NCBI GenBank assembly: GCA_029717555.1
Contig: JAMDHS010000029.1
Location: 62,001 to 126,000 of the forward strand
Direction of reading: 5' to 3'
Length of the DNA stretch: 64,000 nucleotides
Source of the DNA: Peribolospora baueri
Taxonomy: Eukaryota; Basidiomycota; Peribolosporomycetes; Peribolosporales; Peribolosporaceae
The translations under genes were made by a program, and so were the position numbers. Positions within the stretch are counted from its first letter, which is position 1, and every line of letters begins with the position of its first letter. A model generated the notes under the pieces. That model made no database searches, was not told where the DNA came from, and saw only the letters and a program-made list of their open reading frames with translations. This document shows, in pieces, positions 44,476 to 56,562 of this stretch.

Positions 44476-47400
44476 ATGGCAATGACGGCCTCCGTCTCTT
44501 CCATGTCGTCGGCCGGCTCGGCTTCCGTCGTCGACACCTTCCTTCGCGGAGGAGGAGTGGACCGCTCGGGGCAGAGCACCTCCGGAGTCGGCGGGTCTCT
44601 GTCCGTCTCGTCGACGGCGGGCGTGTCCGTTTCCAAGGCGCCGTCCAAGGTCGAACCTCTTTTGGGGCCCATCCCCTTTTCGGACCGACTTCGTTTTGCT
44701 GTCTTTCCTCAGCCTTCTCCCCGACCTTCTAATCTCAACGCTTCCTCGCGTGGCAAATCCACGTCGAAGTCGGCGGGTAAGCCCGAGAGGCGCACGGTTT
44801 CAACGGTTCGACAACCGAAGAAGGATGTCACGTCCGCAGAGCGCACAGACGGTGGGGACGTCGCCGAACCGGAGAAGCTGTTCTGGTTCACCGTCGACGA
44901 GGACCTGGTGTACCTCAGCTTCTTCGGTGACTGGGGACCGTTGAACTGCGCTCAGTTCTACAGGTTCTGCATACACGTCCATCAAATGTTGATGGTGGGT
45001 GGCGCAGGTTATCGTCATCACCGGACCATGCATTCGACCTTTGTCGACAATGGGTTTCGGTCGCTTGTCACCGCCACTGTTGTTACTGGGACTGACATGC
45101 GGACCGTTCCATTTTATATGTTCTCTGCCCCTGCATTCATTGTCTCCGACCCCACACCCTAGGACGACTCGCTCCAAGAGCACGTTCTTGTCCTTTACAC
45201 CGAGGATGACCCGGCCAAGAAGGCCAACGCTGCGCTTCTCATAGCTCTCTATGTTGTGCGTATGCGAGTTTTCTAGCAGTCTACGTCCAACCTACTGATT
45301 CCAACGACACCCGTGTTGGCGTGCTTCATCTTTTGCAGATGATCATCGACAAGAAGAGCCCCGCAGACGCCTTCCAGCCGCTTGCCGAGGTAAGCCTTGA
45401 TGCGCCTGTGCTGTCGAACTCGTGCACATGACCAGACCACTCATTCTATGTGATTTGCATCGTTCCTTTGGCCTTAATAGATTGAGTTCGTCCCATTCCG
45501 AGACGCCGGTTACGGGGTGGCGTCGTACCATTTGTCCATCCAGGTGCGTCCGGGGAGACCACTCGACCCTGTGTTGCCCTGTCGGAGGCTCACAGGCTTC
45601 TTTTTCATCTAGGATATTCTCTACGGCATGCACCGAGCCATCTCCCTGTCCCTGCTCGACCTCTCCACGTTTGACCTGGACGAGTACGAATACTTCGAGC
45701 AGGTCGCCAATGGTGACTGGAACTGGATTACCCCAAACTTCATTGCCTTTGCCTCTCCCTCAGACCGAAACTGGTTGCTCAGCCAGCGGGCGGGGGAGGC
45801 CGGCAAGAAGGCCGGAGGGACGTCTGGTGCCCTGGACAGGCCCCTGCCTATCACGTTCCAGAACACGGTTAGCTGTTTCAAGGAGCGAGGCGTGAAGATG
45901 GTCGTCCGTCTCAACAATCCCCTGTACGACCGAACTGTGTTCGAAGCTGCCGGCATAGAGCACCTGGTAAGTTGCGCAAAGCTTTTTAGCGGACCTCCTT
46001 CGTCTAGTCCGGCAACTGATATCACGCTTCATTGAACGTTCTGAACGTTCATTCGACTGTTAGGACATGTACTTTGACGACGGGAGCAACCCCAGCGAAC
46101 ACATCGTACGCGAGTTCATTCGACGCGTTGACGACGTCGTGGAAAGTGGCGGTGAGCGAGGCCTTCTGCATGGGGCCGCTCGTCCCATGATCCTGAGTGT
46201 CTCGTGCTTCACTACCTAGGACACTGACGCTTTATGCTCATCTGACGTGTCTTGCCTGCTTACAGGCGTTATCGCCGTACACTGCAAGGCCGGTCTTGGT
46301 CGAACCGGTGTGCTGATCGGGGCCTATCTTATCTGGAAGCATGGCTTCACAGCCTCGGAGGTCATCGGCTTTATGCGAATCATGCGACCAGGCTGCGTCG
46401 TCGGCCCTCAGCAGCACTTCATGTATCAGAGCATGGTGAGTGGACATGGGAGTCGGACTACATGTGCTCTCACTTAAACCATTTCACCCTCTTCCTCTCT
46501 TTCCCTTCGTCTTCACACAGATGACATGGGTGCAGTGGGGTGCTGAGCACCGCGCTATGAAGGCTGCAAAGGAGGCGGCGGCGGCAGCGGCCGTCGCAGC
46601 ATCCGTGTCTTCGCCTTTGGCTCCTCGGTCCAAGCGGCCAATCACGCCGCCGGATGAGGAGAACACGCCAGCGATGCTCCCGGTAACTCCACCGAGGGAA
46701 ACAAAGGTGCCGCGGGCGGGATCTCGCGAACCAGCTTCGTTCACGGCGGCCACCCCTCCTGCTGTCAAGCCGACGCCGGTGGTCGGTCAGCCGAGGAAGA
46801 GCCCGAGCCCGAACCCGGCGCGAAGGATGGCGTTGGCGGAGGCCAAGCTCGGCAATCTGTCTAACATGGGCACCATGACAGTGGATCGGTCGCACCTTCG
46901 TCACCAGAGGATGAAGAGCGCTCACGTCCTGATCAGCGGTCCCAAGGGTTTTCCTTCCACCGGTGCGCCGACCGCATCCGATCGCCTCCTGGTCGAGGAA
47001 CAGGAGGAGGAGGACAGCGATTTCGAAGGCTTCATGGACGTCGACCTTGAGCGCGTCCCGATGTCGACTACTCCCACCAACCTGCCCACCAGTGTGCGAA
47101 GGTTTGATCTGCGACGAGCAGCTTCGCCATCGGACTCTGCGGAAGCGAACAAAAGCGACGACAGCATCGACGAGCTGGCAATGGACCGCCAAGAGATGCC
47201 GCTCTCCGCTTCACCCGTCCGGCGTCAGGGTCGGGTGCCCTCCAATGGCAGCACAAGCCGACTGCCCACCCTCGTGAGAGCTGACACCGGCAAGCGCGCC
47301 GAGGATACTCCTTCACCGAAACCGGACGATGATGTGGACGTCAAATCGTCTTCCGTGCGGCGGCCGACGTCGCGCACCACGGCTCCTGCTCTGGCACACG

Positions 47401-47804
47401 CTCGGTCTCTACTGAACCGCACGGCCAAAGTGGGCGCCGGCGATGCGAGAGGCAGCGTCGGTGCCATTCGGTCCTCCAGCCGAATCGCTGCCGCCTCCGC
47501 TTCTTCAACCCTGTCGGCCGCCGGTCTGAGTCGCACGAGAGGCGCGGCCAACCCAGGCGTGTCGTCGGTGGTGAGGGCTTCTCGCGCGACCGGAGCGCGG
47601 CCTGTGAGCATGGTGCGTGAGTCGAAGGAGGTGATTGAGGACAAGGGCAAGGATGCCAGAACGGTGCCGAGGTCGCTGCTCCGACCAGCCGCCGTCGGCA
47701 GCCGGGGACGAGCCGTGCCGGCATCAGCAGTAGATGGTCGTGGACCGCGCAGGACTTTGAGGCGACGAAGGAGTAGCCTAGGCGAGGCGGACGTCTGCGT
47801 TTGA
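44476..47804 (+). CDS. CDC14: Dual-specificity phosphatase CDC14
   Basis: Mitotic-exit phosphatase that reverses Cdk1 phosphorylation. Eight exons: 44476-44994, 45163-45255, 45339-45389, 45481-45543, 45613-45966, 46064-46151, 46266-46435, 46521-47804; 873 residues. The first structural domain has [31 protein letters not shown] and [20 protein letters not shown]. It is followed by [20 protein letters not shown] and [16 protein letters not shown]. The P-loop is [20 protein letters not shown] with catalytic Cys396 and Arg402, and the WPD-like acid loop is [29 protein letters not shown] is diagnostic of CDC14. A ~440-residue basic, Ser/Pro-rich tail follows the domain, as in fungal Cdc14s that are held in the nucleolus. 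The ~60-residue Ser-rich N-terminus is extra. Start chosen as the first ATG ahead of the conserved domain. Confidence 0.95.
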
Positions 47805-48870
47805 TGGTCCGTCTCTCCCCCGCCCACCCCAGCCTCGTTTCAACATCCTTGTCCGCCATCGCCCTGCGTCCGATCGCTCTGGCGCATTGCTCGCGATACC
47901 CGCGATATCCTTTCCATTTTCCGCACTTCTTCCGTTTAGTCCTTTGAACTGCGTTTTCTTTCTCGCTCTACGCATCGCTCTATCGCTTTGCCTCTTATCC
48001 GATTCCATTTATCAGTTTTTGACGCAGAAGCTGCAGGCGCCCATCGCATCTTGCCTTGCAGCGGACGTCCCAGCACACTCCCTAACCAGAAAAAAAGTTT
48101 CTTTTTCATTTTTCGGCTTTGTTCTCTCTCATCCCTGCTTCTTTTTTTTCCCTCTCCCCTTTCGAGCTTTGTCGACGGGCCATTTACCCTTCAAGACAGA
48201 CGGAGGCGGCCCGGAGACGGGGCGACATAGTTATTTTTCTCTTCCCCATATGGCATTCCCCGACCCGCTTCTTTTCATCCTCTTTTTTTTTTTCCCTTTC
48301 TCTTGCGCTCTGATCGTGGTTCGTCGCTACTGTTCCGTCGATCGGACCGTGATCATTGTCTGATGACAAGCATGAACACATATGTCGTGGCTGCGGGCAT
48401 ATCGCGCGTGCGCCGAGCGTGAAGGACCGGTTATGGAGGCCCGCTCTTGCGAGGCAGTTCCAGGACCCTACACCACTGCGAGTAAGCTAGAGGACGTTGA
48501 CGATCATTTCTTCATCCGGCCCGAAACGCTTTAAGCCACCGACGGGTATCTAAACCTCGGGAGAGTGGAGCCCTATTCTACACCATTAGGTTTATTGATG
48601 AGGGATACGAAAAGATACACCCTGGGAGTGTCGACCACGCAAGACAAGCTTAGGGCTGAAAGGGGACGGACGATCTGTATGCTCACACCAGTTCTCGCTC
48701 TCCCAGCCAGACTCGGACCTCGCGGCTCGACCACCTCCGCGAGCTACGAATCATGTCACACAGGGCGACGAGCACGGGTGGCGGCGGAGCTGGAACCGAG
48801 GTTCGAGGAGACGGCAGGACCGGAGCGGCGGAAACGGAACGAGTGACACCAGTCGGCCCTGCAACAGCGG
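47805..48870. other. Intergenic region after CDC14
   Basis: About 1.07 kb, pyrimidine-rich and T-tract-rich around 48090-48300. No tRNA or protein gene could be supported. Confidence 0.4.
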
Positions 48871-50996
48871 TCATTGGTCGGTTGGAGGAGTGGCTCGTGC
48901 GCGGGGCCTGCACGACTTTGTCGGCGACGTGGGGATCGAGCCTGTGAAGAGAGGAGAATGGGGGCGACTAGGCTTGCCGGGAAGCATCATCCCGACATCG
49001 GATGGAAGATCATCTCCATGCGCATCGGTTCGGCCTTCGCCATCCCCCTCTACCTGGGTCCTCCACGCCTCGAGCGCCTTCATGTCCACGCCCTCGAACC
49101 TCACTTCCTCCCACATATGGACTGCCGTTCGGTCGCCGTCCTCGCCCTCATCCGTGCTCCCTCCTTCGGGCCTCATTTCCAGAGAATGTGCGTCCAGGAG
49201 GAGCTCGATCACGTTCCGCAGTTCGGCTGCACACGTCGACCCTTTGTTTCCTCGATTCGGGTTTGGGCGAGCGCGACTCGAAAAATGGCAGACAAGAAAG
49301 ATCGAGCGTGAGGCGCTTGACGAGTGCGGATGCAGGAATGGTGGCAGACTCAGCGCGACAGCGGCCGAACTGGGTGGTCACACAACGCGCCCAGGCATAC
49401 GAGCAAGATGCGAAGGAGTTGGGACTGAGTGCCACTTGGAGGAAGGTCGATACGCTTTTCCATGCGCCGAGCGAGAGGTGAACTCAAGTCGAGAATCCAG
49501 GGAAAGAGGCGCTGACGGAGAAGGGTTCACCTGCGCTCTGTCACACGCAGCGGCGGAGGCCCATGTGTGTCGAAGGACAAGGTGAGCGGAGAGAAGATTG
49601 GACTGAACCAACCTGGCGGCGAACAAACCATCCGAGCGCGCCGCACAAGTGCCCTTCGGAGGCTTGCGTTCGATGGCCAGTCTCAACGGCGCCGTGCGAA
49701 TGCGCCGTGGGACGAACTGGTAGCTTGTCGCTCCCCAGCCATAGTTGGGGAAGCCATATGGTGGAAAGGTTGTGTTGAAGAGGCGGCCGTCCAACCAGGG
49801 GAAGAGCTCTGCGGGCTCGAATTCCTTGTCGTTGTTCACCTTGGACGATGAGGACAAGGGGGAAAAGCGGATGGAGTCGAGGTAGCGGAAGAGGAGGAGG
49901 AGCAGACGGAGCTTGATTTAATCGGTACGATCAAGGAGGGTGCAGACGGGAAAAGAAAGGAGTTCATCAGTGGAACGTTTCTCTGCGGAACCCCGTTGTG
50001 ATTGTACCCTACCTTTTCTGGCTCCCAGTCCTTGTACCGAACCTTCAACTCAGTTCTGTACCGTCCCAGCCGCGCGATGACATCCAGATCAGCGTCGACG
50101 GAGAAGTGCACGGCGTCGTCCAATGGCATCTCGGGCCAGTCAAAGTAGAGAGGTAGGCGCCAAGCTTGAGGCTCAAACGGCTATAGAGAATGGGGGCGCA
50201 GGTTTCGTACCTAGTTGAGAATTAGATGGTGGCGGACGAACGACGACGTGATTTGGATCAGCGCACCGTACAGAGTTCCATGGAGCAACGGTCCAGCTGC
50301 TTACCGGTCACGGCACACGCTCATCACCTTGACCGCGTCCGTCCACTTGTTCCTTCGGACGCCCAGCCCTTCGGTACCAAACGACATCGAAGATCTCGCC
50401 TCAACAACGATGTGTTCAACGACATACCGAAGGACCTTTACCGGCAAGCGATGCGAAGGGGATGCTGTCTGGCAGGCAGTGGGCATGGAATCGGTGTTCG
50501 GTGGGCTTGGCATCAGGCTTGGCTTGCGAAGCGCCTACTCTGCTGTGAACAGAGGTTAAAAAACAAAGGGAAAGCAGATCCTCGTCGCTGTCTTGCCCAA
50601 CAGGAAGGTTGGATCCAAGGCAGATAAACGAAGAGGTGGGGCAAACGTGGAAGAGGAGACCTGGAGAGCAATAGTCAGATACCTCGCCTTGCTCTCGTGT
50701 GGCCAGGAGAAAACCCCAATGCTCGAGTGATAAACAACTCGAATGTTGCCTATATCAAGGCCGTTCGTGATCGGCAAAATAGGGATGGGCGTTCCAGTGG
50801 CGGTGTCGGAGACGTCGGCGAGGGCGGCTGGCGCCTCAATGCTCACGATACACCGATCTGAACGCCTTAGCGTCCTCCATGGTCTCGTCGGCGACGAAGT
50901 CGGCGCCATTTGCATCGCCCCCGAGTACTTGCATGTTCGCCAGTTCGCTACGTTGGTGAAGGATGCATTCGCCGCACCGTCCGCTGTGGAGAGCAT
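48871..50996 (-). CDS. Unresolved multi-exon coding zone, function unknown
   Basis: Several minus-strand blocks have clear coding character, but I could not join them with confidence. About 50996-50650 contains GLDIGNIRVVYHSSIGVFSW. About 50440-50300 contains KVLRYVVEHIVVEARSSMSF. 50186-50017 starts after CTATAG with PFEPQAWRLPLYFDWPEM, contains DADLDVIARLGRYRTELKVR and ends at a GTAGGG donor. About 49915-49700 contains LRLLLLFRYLDSIRF. About 49230-48871 contains ELRNVIELLLDAHSLEMRP and ends TPPTDQ-stop. The middle block (50186-50017) is the firmest. No family recognised. Part of the 50.2-51.1 kb stretch is also open on the plus strand with plausible composition, so two genes are possible. 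Confidence 0.35.
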
Positions 50997-51339
50997 TTAC
51001 CTTAGTTCCATACTGAGGGCAATGAACCGGCAAGCATTTCCACATGGTTTCCGACGGGACCTACCGGACGTATGCTCAGCTCAGTCCTGTTCAATGCAGC
51101 GTTTCTGGCCATGACGAGTCCCTACGAGCGCGTCCACTCACGAGTCGTGAGGCAGAGGAGACATGGCAGCCCGTTGTGCTGGCTGGCCGCTGAGCTGTCT
51201 TCAAATCCGTATCTGGCGCCCAGGTCTCAATGCCACTAGGGGCTCGAATGCGAGGAGAATCTCAATAGCCCAAGTTCGTCGCCGGCCAGAAGCGACTAGC
51301 CATGTACTATATATATTGTATGGGGGTCCCTGTTCGCAC

Positions 51340-51999
51340 CGGTGTAACGGATGAAGCTGCCGACGAGAGATCCAGAGGTCGACCTATGTCAGTCATCGGG
51401 CGACGTGCAAAGGAGACATTTGCCTCGTCGCCGGCTATGTTACACTCACTAGTATTGACCGGAGGGGCCAACCGTGGGGTTGATATAGTAGCTTGCAGAC
51501 GAGGTCGACGGGTTGACGTTGGTGGCCAGGTTCTGCAGCCAAGTCTGCGCGTTGTGGCCGCCCGTGTAGAGGTCAATGGAGAAGGGGCCAAAGGCAGACA
51601 TGAGCGGGGCCTGGTTGTCCTCGTGCCACGAGACCTGGAGTTTATGGCCGCCTTGGGCGATGGACATGCTGTGACGGAACGAGAAAGCGAGACGGCAGGG
51701 TCAGCGGCCATTCGATGCGCGGGAAGGCTCACGGAACGCTCATCATAACAGACGCGTCCTTCGCTCGTCCCCCGATTTCCGCGCTTGCCCTTCTCTTCTC
51801 CGCGACGCATCTTCCCTTCCTCCCCTTCCCAAAGGCGATGTCGCACAGTCAAAGCGATGGGCGACAAAGACCGCATGCGGGGCTGCTAAGGTCACACTCA
51901 CTCGACGGGGTTCGTGGACGAGATGGTGGCCTGGGACGGGCTGGCGACGATGAGGCCGGCGAGGGCGAGGGCAGAGAGACCGGCAAAGGAGGAGCGCAT
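51340..51999 (-). CDS. Secreted KRE9/KNH1-like cell-wall protein (3' end unresolved)
   Basis: Extracellular or GPI-type protein with the Kre9/KNH-like N-terminal Ig-like domain, a family tied to beta-1,6-glucan and cell-wall biology. Exons (minus): 51999-51902, 51668-51450, and a third starting at 51356. The start MRSSFAGLSALALAGLIVAS is a good signal peptide. The second exon reads SIAQGGHKLQVSWHEDNQAP, GPFSIDLYTGGHNAQTWLQN and NLATNVNPSTSSASYYINPT, and joins across the intron to YYFIRYTG. This is the usual order of the domain (inserted beta-strands, then YFIRFTS). I could not trace the exon(s) after YFIRYTG; the gene probably continues below 51340. It is smaller than many relatives. Confidence 0.72.
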
Positions 52000-52540
52000 C
52001 TTGATGAGTGTAGACTGGCTGGTGAGTGATAGATGGGTGAGGGTAAAGGACGAGATGGACGAGGGACGAGGAAGGAGGAAGGAGGCTGGTGTAAAGAGCG
52101 TAAGTGCTTGAGAGAGAGCGTGGAGCGAGTCGACAGTGAGTGGGACTGGTCTGAGAGGAGCGGGTGAGGAAGGAAGGGGAGGATGCCTGAGCAGACGGGA
52201 GGAAAAACAACCGCTTAAAGAGATCAAGGCGAAAGCGCTCAAGGGCGTGTGACGATGTCGTCAAAAATGAGCCAGAAAGAGAGCGTCCTCAAGGTGGAAT
52301 GTGCAACCATCGACTGCTCGCGCGTCCGCGCCGCCGGGCCGTGGCTTCTTTCCTTATAGGTAGGTGGCATCCTCCCACTAAGATGGTTCGAGCGGGAGGC
52401 CGTCGTCGTTGCGGCCGTTCGATTGGCGGCATCAGCCTGGTGCAAGGCGGCCGCGAATCCATATTGTTTTGAGGTATCGGTGTAAATGTGGAACAAGCGC
52501 ATTGCCCCCAATGCGAACCCAACCGTTCTTCCCACCATCA
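52000..52540. promoter_or_regulatory. Upstream region of the KRE9-like gene
   Basis: About 540 bp before the retroelement remains. GA/AG-rich runs (about 52040-52090). No gene recognised. Confidence 0.4.
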
Positions 52541-52554
52541 TCGTCCTTACGGCC

Positions 52555-53200
52555 CTGCTTTCTCGCGTTCGAACAGCTCAAGACTATTCTTACGTCCGAA
52601 CCTACGCTCGCGCACCCCGACTTCACCCGCCGCCGACCCCCTCGCCGAACGACCGGTTCTCTACATTAGCCGCCGCCTCAACAAGAGCAATGAGCTTGAA
52701 ATCGCTTATCTCAGCCGAACGTAGGCAGCGACGGCGTGGGCGAGTTGGGGAAAGATGAATCCACGATGGACGGTATTGAAGGTTTCATGAATACCGAGAT
52801 GAGCGAGATCGTCATGACAAAGTTTGAGCACGTCCTTGCGGGCGACACGGGGAGCGCAGAGACGGGGATATCCGTCATTAGGGTCGCGAAAGTAAAGAAG
52901 GCCGTTACAGAGGACGTAGTGATTATGCTCGATAGATGTTGCGGGAGGGGAGAGAGTAGAGAGACGACGCTTGAGTTCCTCGTAGACTGTGCGGTAGGTT
53001 TTGTCGGAAGGAAGAGCATCAATATAGTGGTACGCAGGGGGGAAGAAGGGGCAGGAAGACGGACACGAAGGCGATCGCATTTATGCTGGAGGAAAGCTTC
53101 AATAAGGTGGGGGGCAGCGGCGCGAAGATGATCTACACTGACCCCGGGTGTCGGAGGAAGGGTTGTTATCGTAGCGGACAAGGCTTGACAGACAACCCGT
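52555..53200. mobile_element. Ty3/gypsy retroelement fossil (partial, rearranged)
   Basis: Fragments of a Ty3/gypsy-type pol region. On the plus strand (about 52555-52725) there is a reverse-transcriptase/RNase H junction-like piece (LKTILTSEPTLAHPDF and ERPVLYISRRLNKSNELEI). On the minus strand (about 53200-52706) there is an integrase N-terminal zinc-binding piece (DVLKLCHDDLAHLGIHETF). The two abut head-to-tail in opposite orientations, so the remnant has been rearranged. No terminal repeats, gag or complete pol were seen. It is clearly broken and partial; I cannot date it without related copies. Confidence 0.7.
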
Positions 53201-55194
53201 TGCCCGACACGCCCGCTTATATCCGCGCATATCCGAGCAGAAATTGGGGCATAAGCATTTCGCTCTCCTTTAGGTGTGGTTGGCCACCGAGGCATGGCTG
53301 GGCAGGAGAGAAAGCGTCGGCTCACCGATGACCTTGTATTCGATCACTTGATACTCTTGGATGTTTTTTGCATAGCGCTCTCCCTCGTAGCTCTCGTTGG
53401 AGAAGAATGACGGTCTCGTAGTTCTACAGCACCAGGTTATGATAGAAGGTAAAAGGTCAGGATCCCGCCAGACAACTATGTGAGCCTGCCCTCCCCCCTC
53501 CCCCACGAAAAGGCTTTGCAAAGAAAGACGAGGCAGAGGGAAGGAAGGACGGCTGACAAGAAGGGTTGTTCACCTGGCGGCGAAGATGTGCCCTGTAGGT
53601 TGCCATTTTAACTACGAGAGCCGACCAAGGACGACATCACATCAGCCCGACCTCAAGCTTAGAAGAACAGCGCCGGTCTAAGCGGCAAATGATCGAGGCC
53701 AAAGTTAGATCCCTGCCACTCACCGGAAACCCAAATGTATGTGATCATGACGATAAGGATGATCGAAGACACGACCGCTCCAAACCTGCGTGCGCGCAAG
53801 AAGGCGACATGACGGCATCGAGAACATCCCGTTGTTCAGGCGTCCTCACCAAGCCCGACCGCATTCAAAAGGGTGAAGAAATGCCTTGGATGAAGGTCTT
53901 GAGTGGAGAGAGAGAGATTCTCTTAAGCATGGATACTTCGTTGTCAAGGTGAATGCGAAAAAGGGAGGATAATGTCGGGCCTAACGTACTAAGTCTATAC
54001 TTTTTTGCAAAAACCTACCCAGGAGAATATAACAAACGGAATGGGGACGGAGGAAGCGCTGGAGGGCGAGCGCAATTTCTTCAAAAGCCAGGGCCTCTGG
54101 GTTTCTCAAGATATGTCCTTACCTCGAGGACTGATCAACAACCCGCTGGGGTCTGACTAGATGAGCCGGTACCCCGCCTGTCCCATCTCTCAGATCTTTC
54201 ACGCTGTATGAAGTGCCTGTAAGGATTTTGTCACTTAATATCGCATTGGAGAGGGCAGACTGCGAATGGAAGGAAATCATCTCATGTGAGGCATCAACAG
54301 CGGCAGAGCAGACAGATATTCTGTCTTATTTCTGTTCGTCATCTTCTAGGACGTGCAAAACCTCTCCAGTGGTCGCATTACAAGTGAGACAGAATTTGCA
54401 GAGACATCCCTGGCCTTACTCGGTCTGATTGGCGATGCATCTGCTAGTTTTCCTCCCTAGAAGAAGCAAAAAATAAGGAAGCCAAAGCAGAAGAGGACCA
54501 GACTAGGAGTAGAGAACAGTGATATCGCCGACTTTGACCACCCTAAAACCAATGACGAAGTTTCGGACAGTGCACGACCTGACAAGGTGGCTGGTTGGAG
54601 AAATTGCTTCTAGTCCACACTGTCCTCCACCTTTCCGCTCGCTTGCCACCCGGTCTCTGGCCCGAGCTCTGCCCTAATCAATGTTCCGCTTTTTCCTCTC
54701 TGTAGCGGTCTGCAGAGCTGTATGTCGCTAATTGTTCGATTAATTCGTAGCTGCAGAGATTGTCTGGCTCCGACGCATACTGGCATCACATCCAAAAGCC
54801 TTCCCCACCTCGTCACCGCCCTCTGCGTCTGATAGTTAGAAAGAGAGATTCCTTCTTCCCCAAGCGGTTCTCATCGTGCCATTACCAATCTGATCACAGT
54901 CCACGGCAGCTTCTTCGCATCCTCCCTTGCGTCGTCTGACCGGCCCCCCAACCCATCCCTTCAGAAACTTCTTTTTTTTCTGCAGGCACTTTGTTCTGTA
55001 TCACAACGACAAGTCCAAAGAATTCCAAGTCGACGGACCGACAGCCGTGGCTTCCCGCCCAGCCATTGATTCATCAATCAGCATTCGCTGTAGCGCCCGC
55101 CCGCTGTCACTTGCTCCGTCGGCCGATTGTTCCCCTTTAATCGCACGTCAATTCGGACAGCTTCTCCTCTTTAAAATTTCGTCAACTTACCACC
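53201..55194. other. Gene-poor, lower-GC stretch
   Basis: About 2 kb where no gene can be supported. GC is visibly lower than in the flanking genes, particularly 53.9-54.9 kb. Short open frames on both strands carry no motif. Confidence 0.45.
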
Positions 55195-56035
55195 ACAAAG
55201 ATCCTCCTAATGCCAGTTCGCGCATCTTGAATAGCCAGCAGAGCAGCACGACGCTGAAAAGGCTCCCCTCCGCGCCCGTCTATCCGCGATCGTCGGGTGG
55301 AAGTCGAGAGCATCTGCGAACGAGATCCAACGCATACGGCTCCTCCTCATCGTCACTGGAACAGAACAGCGCCGGTGCTTCCCCAGTGCTCACCAACAAC
55401 GATTACCATTACTTCCCCACTTCCGGCAAGCCTCGTCAGCGGGGCGTTCCTCCCTCAACGATCGAGGTTCCGATGAAATGCCCGGGGCATGCTTAGTGCT
55501 TTGGAAGAGACTTCGGTGGAATCCGAAAAAAGGGCCTATCAGCAATATCAGGAGCAACAACCTCCGACCCTACGCTCCTACCACACGAGCCCAGATCCTC
55601 GCGGGCTCCAGAAGTTGAGACAGTCCGCCAGCTTTACCGCTCTGCACCAACGTATGGAGACGTGGACTGGATTTTCGGGGGCAGAGATCTTGATGTTCCG
55701 AGGCGAACCTAACATGCTATTGACGAAACTGGAGAAGCTGCTCTTCTTGCTTCTTCCGCTGGGCTTCTGAGGGTTCCCCTCATCGGAGGACCTCTTCGTG
55801 GTGGGCTCCCGCTCATTGTCTTTCCGGTTGGGACACGATGTTGGCTATGACAACCAGACCGGTCAATTCACCGGTCTGCCGAAAGAATGGCAGAGGCTGC
55901 CTCAAGCAAGCGGCATTTCGGAGAAAGAGCAGGAGGAGCCAAACGATGGTCGATATCATGAGATTCTACGAACCGGGTGATCGTCACAAGTTTTTGAATA
56001 AGTATTTAACCGCTGGCAATGATGTCACCCCATAA
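55195..56035 (+). pseudogene. Decayed PAK/Ste20-family kinase fragment (regulatory half)
   Basis: Remains of the N-terminal regulatory part of a p21-activated kinase. A Ser-rich linker runs from about 55200 (STTLKRLPSAPVYPRSSGGS). It is followed in another frame by YHTSPDPRGLQKLRQSASFT and then, near 55840-55940, by the CRIB/PBD segment VGYDNQTGQFTGLPKEWQRL and QASGISEKEQEE. That segment is nearly identical to the PAK consensus. Reading shifts frame at about 55490, again between 55690 and 55800, and again at about 55940, where the expected continuation QTMVDIMRFYE is in a different frame. The Pro of the CRIB ISxP start is not visible (SFRLGHDVGYDN instead). No kinase domain follows in the window, so this is a partial, decayed copy. 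The functional gene is presumably elsewhere (inference). Confidence 0.8.
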
Positions 56036-56562
56036 TTTAGTGGATCCGCTGCCTCCCGAGGTTCCGTCCTTCCGACTGCCGATGCCCTTTCTTTTCATGT
56101 GTCAATCACAAAACACTACAGAACATGGGTAGAAAGGTAAAGTCCAGGCTGAAGGAGTCTTGCATCAGGTAGACTCGACCACCTCTCACAAAATCTAAAA
56201 TTTGGATACGAGAAATCGTCGCTCCACTGTGTGTTGATCGGTAACAGTTATGCGGCTTGTGGATGTATCTCCACAATGTTGGGTTACCGCAGGGAGGATG
56301 TGTTAATCCTCATGATAATCTCTGAAAACGATTTCGTTTTCCAATGCCAGAAACAAACCCCTTTTCAATTCCTTGGAATGTTGTTTCCTTGCAAGTTCAA
56401 GGGAAGAATGTTGATCTAATTGATTCAGGCGCATTGTATCAATCTGGTCTCTAATTGGTAGTAATCTCTCGGTCGCAATGTGCCGTGCCGTGTGCAGGGA
56501 AGATCAACAACACCAACACCTTGACCTTCATTCGATCTTATCACGTCTACAATGCAGCAATC
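56036..56562. other. Low-GC spacer between two pseudogenes
   Basis: About 530 bp of AT-rich DNA. A 62-codon open frame (56231-56419) has no recognisable motif. Confidence 0.4.

Noticed and set aside
53330-53620. A possible two-exon minus-strand mini-gene (MATYRAHLRRQ then NYETVILLQRELRG).
   Set aside because: The alternative frame across the second block looks equally coding, no family is known, and it lies in the remnant-rich stretch.
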